Of a stretch of DNA of 64,000 bases, positions 18,756-26,170 are shown piece by piece. Each line of letters begins with the position of its first letter. Position 1 is the stretch's first letter. Both the position numbers and the translations under genes were made by a program. Source of the DNA: Eutrophocola salsuginis (GTDB taxonomy: Bacteria; Pseudomonadota; Gammaproteobacteria; Pseudomonadales; Pseudohongiellaceae); the NCBI GenBank assembly GCA_038147195.1, contig JAYQTB010000004.1, positions 124,001-188,000 on the forward strand, read 5' to 3'. The notes under the pieces were generated by a model. The model was given only the letters and a program-made list of their open reading frames with translations, was not told the DNA's origin and ran no database searches.

Positions 18756-19393
18756 ATATTTTTTTGCCCGAGGCAGAACTTTTCCCTTTCACCGCATTCC
18801 AAAGAGGTGTGTAAAGACAAAATCCCCTATTTGGTTTTTTACCACTCCTCTTGAAAAACACCACTGAAGCCCGGTATTCCCGGGCTTTTTTTGCCTGCCC
18901 TTATGGCATTTTGGCCCTAGTATGCCGCGAATTCCGTGGGCTTTAGGGAGGTGAAAAGTTCTGGGATTTTCCTCAGTAATCGAGCTCAAAATCATGAAAC
19001 GGCGCAGGGTTTTCCTGATTCACAATAAAGTGTGATTTTATTAAAAAATCCATTCAGGGGGCCTGCCTGTAATCCCGTCATATCCATGGATGGAGTCACA
19101 AAATCAAGAAAATTTTTCTTCACAGTCAGGACCGGAAGCGGTTATCAAGAACGTCACTTACGGTATGAACGCCAACATCAAGGTTATCGCTTTCGAGGAT
19201 GTGTACCATCCAGATGTGGATTTCCTGGTGCTCCAAGCAATCATCGGTATCCTGAAATACTCCTTAGAGATCTACTGCAAATACTTAAGCGGCCTGGGCT
19301 ATGTCAGGAGCGGTGAAAACTGCATGACCTGCAATTGTACCGGTAAGATAATCGATAAGATCTTCAAATTGGTCAGCTGCTTACTGGATAGGG
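18756..19393. other. Gene-poor interval with hairpins and one doubtful ORF
   Basis: No recognisable gene. An imperfect hairpin (AAGAGG at 18802-18807 with CCTCTT at 18847-18852) precedes the terminator at 18867-18892. A plus-strand open frame from 19090 encodes an unfamiliar peptide (ATG without a clear ribosome binding site) and runs 146 bp into the opposite-strand mocA gene; I do not believe it is intact, though the part before 19393 could be the relic of a gene. Confidence 0.5.
18867..18892 (+). terminator. Rho-independent terminator after the ferredoxin gene
   Basis: Perfect 8-bp stem AAGCCCGG/CCGGGCTT with a 5-base loop, followed by a T run. It lies about 110 bp after the ferredoxin stop. 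Confidence 0.85.
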
Positions 19394-19999
19394 TCAGGGC
19401 TTTTTGTCCAGCCTTCCCAGTTCCTCCAGTCCTTCCGGGGTATCGATATCTCGAAGTATCCCCGGATCTCCAGTTTCAATTCCTACGCAGGCACTGGCGT
19501 ACTTGTCCAGTAAGGATTTCGCGCCCCGGTCACCTCTAAGTCGCCCAATCTGGTCAAAATAATCATGGCGAAATCCCACAGGGTTACCGCGTTTTCCACG
19601 ATAGGTCGGAATCACAATGTCGTGAGTGGCCAGCGCGGACTGCAAGGCGGATAAGGTTATCGGGTTGATGCAGGGCATATCCGCCAGGGCAATGAGCGCG
19701 CCAGCCCAATCCTGTGCCAGGTTTATGCCGCTGGCTAGGCTGTTGGCCATGCCTGACCTTGCATTGTCCGCGATACAGACTTGCCATTCGCCGGCAAAAG
19801 CGTCGGCCAGTTTCTCATCACCGGGTCTTAACACGAGGATGCGCCGTGTCAAAACTGCGGGCACCGAGGCCAGGGTGGCTTCAAGCAGGGTTTGCCCGCT
19901 ATCGAGCCGGGCCTGCCGCTTGTCGGCACCGAAACGCCGGGCGGCACCGGCTGCCAGTACGATGATGCCGATGTCGGAAGGCGTTGCTGTAGTGGTCAT
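19394..19999 (-). CDS. MocA-like molybdenum cofactor cytidylyltransferase
   Basis: A 201-residue nucleotidyltransferase of the MobA/MocA group, likely to attach CMP to the molybdenum cofactor. The N-terminal motif IIVLAAGAARRFGADKR is the nucleotide-binding loop; LADMPCINP holds the metal-binding Asp; RGKRGNPVGF and LRGDRGAKSLL are typical of MocA. Its start overlaps the xdhC stop (ATGA), so the two are translationally coupled. No molybdenum hydroxylase gene is present in the window. Confidence 0.85.
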   Translation of the reverse strand: MTTTATPSDIGIIVLAAGAARRFGADKRQARLDSGQTLLEATLASVPAVLTRRILVLRPGDEKLADAFAGEWQVCIADNARSGMANSLASGINLAQDWAGALIALADMPCINPITLSALQSALATHDIVIPTYRGKRGNPVGFRHDYFDQIGRLRGDRGAKSLLDKYASACVGIETGDPGILRDIDTPEGLEELGRLDKKP

Positions 20000-20955
20000 T
20001 GTTTGCGGACTTTGGCGCGCAGGTTGGTCAGTTCCGCTAGGATGGCGATGGCGATTTCTGGAGGCGTCTTGCTGCCGATGTCAAGGCCGACGGGTGCATG
20101 CAGCCGGTCGATCTGTTCCTGGGAGATATCCAGTTGCAGAAGGCGCTGGCGCCGCGCCGCAGATGTGCGCGAAGAACCCATGGCGCCGACATAGAAAGCA
20201 CCCGCTTCCTGAAGGGCTTCCATCAGGGCCATGTCATCGATGCGCGGATCATGGCAAAGGGCGATAACCGCTGTCTGGGCATCGAGTGTTTTCGTTCGCA
20301 GCCAGTCATCCGGCATAGCATTGACCACCAGGGCGTTGTCGATAGAGAAATGTTCCACCAGTTCCTTGCGTGGGTCGCAGACTTCTACCTGATAATCGAG
20401 AGCCTGCGACATATTGGCAAGGTAGTAGGCCACCTGAACGGCGCCGATCAGCAGCAACTGGAAGGAAGGCCCATAGGTGTGCCGGAGTATGTTGCCCGTT
20501 ATGGTAAGGGGTTCGAACTTGTCAGTGCTTTCGAGAGAGGTTTCACCGCTGTCGAGATCGACGACACGTGTGACCAGCCTGCGAGCGGTGATTTTGTCGG
20601 CCAGCGTTTCGTAAAGGGAATGTGACTTGGGGCTGATCGGCTCGATGACCACTTCCAGCGTGCCGCCACAGGGCAGGCCGAGGCGTTGCACGTCTTCCAC
20701 GGTAACGCCGTACTTGATCTTCTCGGGTTTTTTGGTGGCAAGTTCGCGATTGTTGATACTTTCGCGCAGGTCATCCTCTACACAGCCGCCGGACAGGGAT
20801 CCTACGTAGAGCCCGTCCTCATTGCAGGCCAGCAGCGAGCCCACCGGCCGCGGCGAGGATCCGAAGGTGCTTATAATGGTGCATAACCAGCATTGCTTGC
20901 CGGCTTGCAGCCATTCACTAAGTTGCACGACGACCTGCTGGTCGAGGCTATTCAT
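19996..20955 (-). CDS. XdhC family protein (molybdenum cofactor insertion)
   Basis: A 319-residue XdhC/CoxI-type protein, which binds and sulfurates the molybdenum cofactor before insertion into xanthine-dehydrogenase-type enzymes. The N-terminal domain has TFGSSPRPVGSLLA and GSLSGGCVEDD; the C-terminal NAD-like domain contains CHDPRIDD, GAMGSSRT and APVGLDIGSKTPPEIA, all conserved. It is coupled to mocA, as often seen. The dehydrogenase it would serve must lie elsewhere. Confidence 0.92.
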   Translation of the reverse strand: MNSLDQQVVVQLSEWLQAGKQCWLCTIISTFGSSPRPVGSLLACNEDGLYVGSLSGGCVEDDLRESINNRELATKKPEKIKYGVTVEDVQRLGLPCGGTLEVVIEPISPKSHSLYETLADKITARRLVTRVVDLDSGETSLESTDKFEPLTITGNILRHTYGPSFQLLLIGAVQVAYYLANMSQALDYQVEVCDPRKELVEHFSIDNALVVNAMPDDWLRTKTLDAQTAVIALCHDPRIDDMALMEALQEAGAFYVGAMGSSRTSAARRQRLLQLDISQEQIDRLHAPVGLDIGSKTPPEIAIAILAELTNLRAKVRKQ

Positions 20956-21167
20956 AGGCCTGTTACCTGAAGAAAATGCGGGAGCGATTATAAGTAAATC
21001 GCCTGATTCTGTGAAATTTAGCTGAATTTTCGGAGTGCGAAAAACAACCTGTTACAACGATTTCTCTAAACAGCTATTTACTTCGGCCGGCGTGGAGCCG
21101 GTTTGCTTCAGGGTTCTTGCTTACACCGGCGGATCTGTGGCCGGTTGATCCCCAAATTGTTTACTGC

Positions 21168-21980
21168 TTAATAAGATTCGTACCGGTCAAGCAGATGCCT
21201 GACTAGACCACTGCGTACGATGTCGGTTTTCTCGAATTTATGAACGTGGACGCCGGGTAATCCTTGTACGCGCTGAATGGCGTCTTCCAGGCCATTGGCA
21301 CCACGAATATCGCTTTGCTTAATGTCACCGTTGATCACGACCTTGCACTCTTCACCAATACGAGTGAGGAACATTTTCATCTGCACGGGCGTGGTGTTCT
21401 GGGCTTCATCAAGGATCACGAAGGTGGCGTTATTGAAGGTCTTGCCGCGCATATATGCCAGTGGAGCACCGACGATGCGTCCATGGCGCAGGCAGTAATC
21501 GACGACACCACGCCCCAGTCTTTCATTGAGAATATCGCGGAAGGCGTCGATGTAGACGGCGAATTTGTCTTCCACTTCACCAGGCAGAAAGCCCAGGCTC
21601 TCGCCAGCTTCGACTGCAGGCCGGGTCAGGATGATGCGTTCAATACGCCCAGATTCCAAGGCTTCTGCTGCGAGTGCACCTGCACAGTAGGACTTGCCGG
21701 TACCGGCGGGGCCGATGCCAAAGGTCAGGCAGTTGTTGTGGATGGCGTTTATGTATTTTTGCTGGGCTGGTGTGCGCGCCACGAGTGGCACTTTTTTATG
21801 GCGGGGGGAGTAGGCCGTCTCCAGCTGGTTGCTGTGAGCATTGAGGTCGACGATATTCGAATTTTCATCAGTCTGCCGCCGCTTGGCTTTGGACCGTTTG
21901 TTGTCCCTGTATTTTGAGTTGTATGTGAACTGTTCTCCCTGGTATTTCATCTGTCGTTTGGCGGAAGAGCGTTTAGCCAT
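21168..21980 (-). CDS. phoH: PhoH family ATPase
   Basis: A cytoplasmic P-loop ATPase of 270 residues. Walker A GPAGTGKS is at residues 90-97; Walker B is FVILDEAQN; GDIKQSD is also conserved. The N-terminal 60 residues are very basic and low in structure. The family belongs to the helicase superfamily 1-like ATPases and is linked to RNA metabolism and phosphate starvation in E. coli, with its exact role unresolved. A GGAGA-type ribosome binding site precedes the ATG at 21980. The upstream 5' region contains strong inverted repeats (22079-22253). Confidence 0.9.
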   Translation of the reverse strand: MAKRSSAKRQMKYQGEQFTYNSKYRDNKRSKAKRRQTDENSNIVDLNAHSNQLETAYSPRHKKVPLVARTPAQQKYINAIHNNCLTFGIGPAGTGKSYCAGALAAEALESGRIERIILTRPAVEAGESLGFLPGEVEDKFAVYIDAFRDILNERLGRGVVDYCLRHGRIVGAPLAYMRGKTFNNATFVILDEAQNTTPVQMKMFLTRIGEECKVVINGDIKQSDIRGANGLEDAIQRVQGLPGVHVHKFEKTDIVRSGLVRHLLDRYESY

Positions 21981-22457
21981 AACTTAATTATCTCCAAGTA
22001 GATTTTAAAACTTGGCCTTTAATCGACGAACCTGTTATGCGGTAAAACCTGGATTCATCCCGATTCGACTGAATAAAGACGAGAAATGGTTAGCTGGATG
22101 ATGGGATTTCTTTGGTGAACTTGCCTCCTCGCCGGTGTGTACTGCGTGAACCGAGAAGGCAAAGTTGAGAAAGCAGCTGTAGTTACAACTTTATATGGGA
22201 TCCCCTTTGCTCGGTTCACCTCCTCCTGGATGGGCCAGGAGTGCCTTTCTCGTTTGGCGCCAGAACATGCTTGACTAATGTGTCTGTGCTCAAAGTCTGC
22301 CACAGCCGCTGGCTTCTGGCAATTTGAAATATGAGGTTAGAATCATATTTGATTGGTTTTCTAACGGTTTTTTATGAAGAAGGGCTAGACTTAAATCGGT
22401 ATTCGGGCTGTTATCAATTCGTTATAATTTCTTGTTCCGCCGAAGGAGGGGAAAATA
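21981..22457. other. Divergent intergenic region between phoH and an MBL gene
   Basis: 477 bp without a credible gene. A minus-strand open frame of 82 codons (22055-22303) matches nothing known and lies wholly over strong inverted repeats, so I treat it as chance. The region should hold the phoH promoter and 5' leader on one strand and the MBL-gene promoter on the other. Confidence 0.6.
22079..22253. ncRNA. Candidate structured RNA or regulatory leader (nested inverted repeats)
   Basis: An outer 8-bp pair (ACGAGAAA at 22079-22086, TTTCTCGT at 22246-22253) encloses a perfect 10-bp pair (GTGAACCGAG at 22146-22155, CTCGGTTCAC at 22210-22219), an inner 7-bp pair (AAAGTTG 22161-22167, CAACTTT 22186-22192), and a 7-bp hairpin (CTCCTGG 22223-22229, CCAGGAG 22235-22241). 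GCAAAG at 22159-22164 could instead pair with CTTTGC at 22205-22210, so two folds compete. I recognise no Rfam family. If transcribed on the minus strand it would be the phoH leader. Confidence 0.4.
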
Positions 22458-23339
22458 ATGAAAAAAATACTTTACCTGGTTTTGTTTGTGTTGAGCGCTT
22501 CTTGTGCCGCCCAGCAGGATTTTAGCAGCGTCCAAATTACGCCGCACCAGCTGTCAGACAATATCTATTACCTTGAGGGCCAGGGCGGCAACATCGGCGT
22601 TTCCATTGGTGACGACGGTGTCTTTATTGTCGATGACCAGTTTGCCCCCCTGTCGGAAAAAATTCTCGACGCCCTCGAAGGACTGTCCGACAAGCCGGTC
22701 AGGTTCGTACTCAATACCCATCACCACGGTGACCATACCGGGGGTAATGCCAACATGGCGGCAGAAGGCGCCGTCATCGTTGCCCATGAAAATGTTCGCA
22801 CCACGTTACGTAGCGGTTTCAATAACGGCGATCTCAGCCAGGCACTGAGCATGGAGCAGAGCATGGGCTTGCCTATCGTGACCTTCAACGACTCGGTGGA
22901 CTTCTACCTGAACGGCGATAGCATCCACGTTTTCTACAATGGCCCAGGTCATACCAGCGGCGATGCCTTCGTCTACTTCACCGAAGACAACATCATCCAT
23001 ACTGGTGACGTCTTTAGGACAACTAGCTACCCCGGCGTCGATGCCGCCGCAGGTGGCTCTTTCAACGGTATCGTGGCGTCCTACGAGAAGTTGCTGGAAA
23101 TCTCCAACGCCAATACCCGCTTCCTGCCAGGTCACGGCGTTGTCAGCACCCAAGCCGATGTTCGGGCCCAGCTGCAGATGTTCTACACCATGCGCAACCG
23201 TGTACAGAATGCCATCGCCCAGGGCATGAGCCTGGAGCAGATCCTGGCTGCCGGCCTGACCAGCGAGTACGACGAGCGCTGGGGCAATCCAACCGCTGCT
23301 ATGACAGCGCTCTATAACGAATTAGTTAGCATGAAATAA
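22458..23339 (+). CDS. Secreted MBL-fold metallo-hydrolase
   Basis: A 293-residue exported hydrolase with a signal peptide (KKILYLVLFVLSASC); the Cys16 setting is an imperfect lipobox, so lipid attachment is uncertain. Zinc ligands are in THHHGDH (residues 87-93), GPGHTSGD, HTGDVF and LPGHGV. It is clearly a paralogue of the protein at 2-889: both read NTHHHGDH-x-GGN and end with a shared MSLEQIL/LSLEEVL helix. AAGGAGGGG gives a very strong ribosome binding site. Substrate unknown. Confidence 0.9.
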   Translation: MKKILYLVLFVLSASCAAQQDFSSVQITPHQLSDNIYYLEGQGGNIGVSIGDDGVFIVDDQFAPLSEKILDALEGLSDKPVRFVLNTHHHGDHTGGNANMAAEGAVIVAHENVRTTLRSGFNNGDLSQALSMEQSMGLPIVTFNDSVDFYLNGDSIHVFYNGPGHTSGDAFVYFTEDNIIHTGDVFRTTSYPGVDAAAGGSFNGIVASYEKLLEISNANTRFLPGHGVVSTQADVRAQLQMFYTMRNRVQNAIAQGMSLEQILAAGLTSEYDERWGNPTAAMTALYNELVSMK

Positions 23340-23347
23340 GGCAGTAA

Positions 23348-23490
23348 TTTACGTGACTATAAAATTAGATTTTTTCGCAACAACAGGAAAGCTCCGCACA
23401 GGAAATCGGATTTTACACGTCAGTAAATGAGGATTTGAGTACGGTGCTTTCCTGTTGTTGCGAAAAAATCTAAATTTAGGGGTACGTAAA
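23348..23490. repeat. Long near-perfect inverted repeat (33-bp arms)
   Basis: The left arm 23360-23392 and the right arm 23446-23478 are reverse complements over 33 bases with one mismatch, separated by 53 bases. Beyond them TTTACGT (23348-23354) matches ACGTAAA (23484-23490). The right end runs into the ribosome binding site and start codon of the HisA-like gene. The layout resembles a MITE-like element or a hairpin formed by template switching; no transposase is nearby. Confidence 0.85.
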
Positions 23491-24251
23491 TGAAGTTTCG
23501 TCCTTGTATCGATCTTCACAACGGCAAAGTTGTGCAGATAGTCGGTGGCTCCTTGCGGGATGACCTTCCCGGCGCCCTTGAAACCAATTTCACCTCTGAA
23601 CATTCGCCCGCGGAATATGCCGCGCTGTATCGGCAGAACAATCTCGCGGGTGGGCACATTATCTCCCTTGGCGCCGGCAATCAGGCTGCTGCTTTTGAAG
23701 CCTTGCAGGCCTGGCCCGGCGGTATGCATTACGGTGGAGGTGTCAACCCGGACAATGCCGCCGATTTTCTTGATGCCGGTGCCAGCCATGTGATCGTCAC
23801 ATCGTGGGTGTTCTCGGGTGAAAGTCTGGATGTCGACAAATTGGCCGCATTATCGGGAAAGGTGGGGCGCGAACGCTTGGTGCTCGACCTGAGCTGTCGC
23901 CGGCGCGGGGATCATTACTACGTTGTGACCAACCGTTGGCAGACCTTCACCAGTGAGATTATTCATCCTTCCCTGCTGGAACGATTGTCCACTTACTGTT
24001 CGGAGTTCCTGGTGCACGGTGTCGATGTGGAAGGCAAGAGTCAGGGCATCGAGGAACAACTCATTGAACTCCTCGGCGCCCATTCGCCGTTGCCAGTGAC
24101 CTATGCCGGCGGAGTTTCGCGATTGGAGGACCTGGACCTGTTGAAGGCCCTGGGCCAGAATCGGGTAGATCTGACGATTGGCAGTGCGCTGGATATCTTT
24201 GGTGGCAAGATCCGCTACGTGGACGTGCTCAAGTGGGTGAAGAACAACTGA
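23490..24251 (+). CDS. Eukaryote-type (HIS6-like) phosphoribosylformimino-AICAR-phosphate isomerase
   Basis: Histidine-pathway ProFAR isomerase of the type found in yeast and plants (HIS6), not the common bacterial HisA. A 253-residue TIM barrel with CIDLHNGKVVQIVGG (catalytic Asp), VTSWVFSGE, VLDLSCRR (second Asp), NRWQTFTSE, HGVDVEGKSQGI and VDLTIGSALDIFGG, each matching the eukaryotic family as I recall it. No other histidine gene is nearby. The ATG at 23490 is preceded by AGGGG and lies at the edge of the inverted repeat. Confidence 0.85.
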   Translation: MKFRPCIDLHNGKVVQIVGGSLRDDLPGALETNFTSEHSPAEYAALYRQNNLAGGHIISLGAGNQAAAFEALQAWPGGMHYGGGVNPDNAADFLDAGASHVIVTSWVFSGESLDVDKLAALSGKVGRERLVLDLSCRRRGDHYYVVTNRWQTFTSEIIHPSLLERLSTYCSEFLVHGVDVEGKSQGIEEQLIELLGAHSPLPVTYAGGVSRLEDLDLLKALGQNRVDLTIGSALDIFGGKIRYVDVLKWVKNN

Positions 24252-24255
24252 TCCT

Positions 24256-25275
24256 TCAGTTTGTTCCACCCGTGGGTGCTACACTGCGTTCAAGAAACGG
24301 ATCGCAGTGAATATTCCCGGAATTGGCCCCTTTCAGGAAAATCTGCTTGCGCAGGCCATGCACGAAAGCCGGGGCACCGCACAGGTAAACCTTAGTCCGG
24401 TTCAGTGAGCCGGTATCCAGCATCGTGTCGACAACGTCTTCCACGCTGCCTTCTCGCAAACCTGCCACATGCGTTTCTCCTTCGCCCTCACGAGCACAGG
24501 GAATGTAATGGAAATTCCCGTGTGCAGTTTCCAGGGCCTGCAGTTGTTCCACATAATATAGGTGATCGCTGGTGCGTCCACCGTGGTATAGAGTGATCTC
24601 TCCCTCATGTCCCTGTGCGAGGGCATCGTGCAGGATGCCGTATAACGGCGCGAGTCCTGTGCCTGTGCCGGCTAGGATGACCGGGGTATCGTTGCCGCCG
24701 CTGCTTGAATAAAAACAGTCACCGGATGGGCCGCGCATATGCAGGATGTCGCCCGGCTGCGCCTGCCCGAACAACCAGCTGGTGAACATCCCCTGGCTTG
24801 TTTCGCTGATGTGGAATTCGAGGTACTGGTCTTTTTCATAGCCGTTCGCCACCGAGTAGCTCCGCGCGATCCCTTTCGGATTGATCAGGGTGACATACTG
24901 CCCGGGGTAATAGTGGAACATGGCGCTCTTGTCGACGACATCTAGCAGCAGGCGGATGACACGCGAATTAAGGTGATCGATGTGGCGTATCCGGGTTTGC
25001 ACCGAGAATTCCTCGACGGTCGGCAGGGCGGCCTCAACGTCAGTGTCGGGCACCCACTGGCATGCCAGCGTGTAGCCTTTCTTTTGCAGCGACTCCTTGA
25101 TCCATTTCTTAGACTCCGGCGTGGCCTCGCAATCGATGGCACGGACAAGGCAGGCTTGACACATGCCGGCCTTGCAGGCATACGGAATCGACTGCCGGTT
25201 ACGCAGGAGGCAATCGAGTACGGATTCGTATTTGTTGAGTGTGTAGTTTTTTGACTTGAACTTCAGCTTGGGCAT
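24256..25275 (-). CDS. FAD/[2Fe-2S] oxidoreductase (CDP-6-deoxy-glucoseen reductase-like)
   Basis: A 339-residue flavoenzyme. The N-terminal plant-type [2Fe-2S] domain has cysteines 34, 39, 42 and 72; the FAD-binding domain has RSYSVANG; the NAD(P) domain has LAGTGTGLAPLYGIL and YLCGAP. This order (ferredoxin-FAD-NAD) is that of AscD/RfbI-type reductases and of oxygenase reductases. The window's Rieske oxygenase (60778-61831) might use such a reductase, but the distance makes that only a guess. It converges with the HisA-like gene, four bases apart. Confidence 0.88.
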   Translation of the reverse strand: MPKLKFKSKNYTLNKYESVLDCLLRNRQSIPYACKAGMCQACLVRAIDCEATPESKKWIKESLQKKGYTLACQWVPDTDVEAALPTVEEFSVQTRIRHIDHLNSRVIRLLLDVVDKSAMFHYYPGQYVTLINPKGIARSYSVANGYEKDQYLEFHISETSQGMFTSWLFGQAQPGDILHMRGPSGDCFYSSSGGNDTPVILAGTGTGLAPLYGILHDALAQGHEGEITLYHGGRTSDHLYYVEQLQALETAHGNFHYIPCAREGEGETHVAGLREGSVEDVVDTMLDTGSLNRTKVYLCGAPAFVHGLRKQIFLKGANSGNIHCDPFLERSVAPTGGTN

Positions 25276-25544
25276 CAGGTGTGCCTATTTCTACTACAGC
25301 GGTTTTTGGGTTGCAGTGAGTATAAAGAGTCACCTTGACGAATGCCACGTGGCTTAGCTTCCCAACCATGTTCAAGGGCTAATTCATCACCTGTGGCGCA
25401 TATGTAACGGATCAATGAATCTGCCTAGGTAAAGGCCTGTATATCGATGGAGTCAGGCTATGCCACGCGAACCCCTTGAGGTATTGTGGGACACCTGCGA
25501 TGAGAGATAATGCACCGTATTAGGTCGTTAAAAATAACTGCCAC

Positions 25545-26156
25545 ATGACATCAGCCACGCTTTACCTGGCCTCAGCCTCACCCCGGCGCCGTGAGATCCT
25601 CCAGCAGCTGGGGTTGGGTTTTCAACCGCTGCCACAGGACATCAATGAAAGCCGCCTGCCGAGGGAATCTCCCGCGGCCTATGTCGAGCGCCTCGCGCTG
25701 GCTAAGGCCATGGCGGCGCTTCGATCATTATCGGAGCCCCGTGGTGCCCTGTGCCTGGGTTCCGATACCACGGTGGTCTGTGACGGCGAGATCTTTGAAA
25801 AACCGGTGAATGCCGCCGATGCCCGGCGTATCCTGAAAACCCTCTCGGGGCGGACTCACCAGGTTCTAACTGCCGTAGCCCTGGCCACGGCGGGCGGCAG
25901 TGAAGTGCTATTATCGGCTTCCTCCGTTACATTCAGGGAGCTGTCGGACGCGGAAATTACAGCTTACTGGGCCACCGGCGAACCTGCAGACAAGGCAGGT
26001 GCATATGGTATCCAGGGACTCGGCGCCATGTTCATCACCGGCATCGAAGGCAGTTACAGCGGCATTATGGGATTGCCGGTGACGGAAACGGTCACCCTGC
26101 TGGCCAATGCAGGAATTACTGTGGAACAGATTCTTGAACAGTATGCGGAAAACTAG
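25545..26156 (+). CDS. maf: Maf-family nucleoside triphosphate pyrophosphatase
   Basis: A 203-residue house-cleaning pyrophosphatase that removes non-canonical or excess dTTP/UTP. It opens with LYLASASPRRREIL, and has GSDTTVV, EKPVN, KAGAYGIQG and EGSYSGIMGLPV, the YhdE-branch pattern. It starts the maf-rng-yhdP block that is standard in gammaproteobacteria, 14 bp before rng. Confidence 0.94.
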   Translation: MTSATLYLASASPRRREILQQLGLGFQPLPQDINESRLPRESPAAYVERLALAKAMAALRSLSEPRGALCLGSDTTVVCDGEIFEKPVNAADARRILKTLSGRTHQVLTAVALATAGGSEVLLSASSVTFRELSDAEITAYWATGEPADKAGAYGIQGLGAMFITGIEGSYSGIMGLPVTETVTLLANAGITVEQILEQYAEN

Positions 26157-26170
26157 ACTGGGACAGGCGC

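Noticed and set aside
19090..19539. A 149-codon plus-strand reading frame
   Set aside because: It overlaps the end of mocA by 146 bp, lacks a ribosome binding site and shows no recognisable domain.
22055..22303. An 82-codon minus-strand reading frame upstream of phoH
   Set aside because: It matches no family I know, has no good ribosome binding site, and lies over RNA-like inverted repeats.
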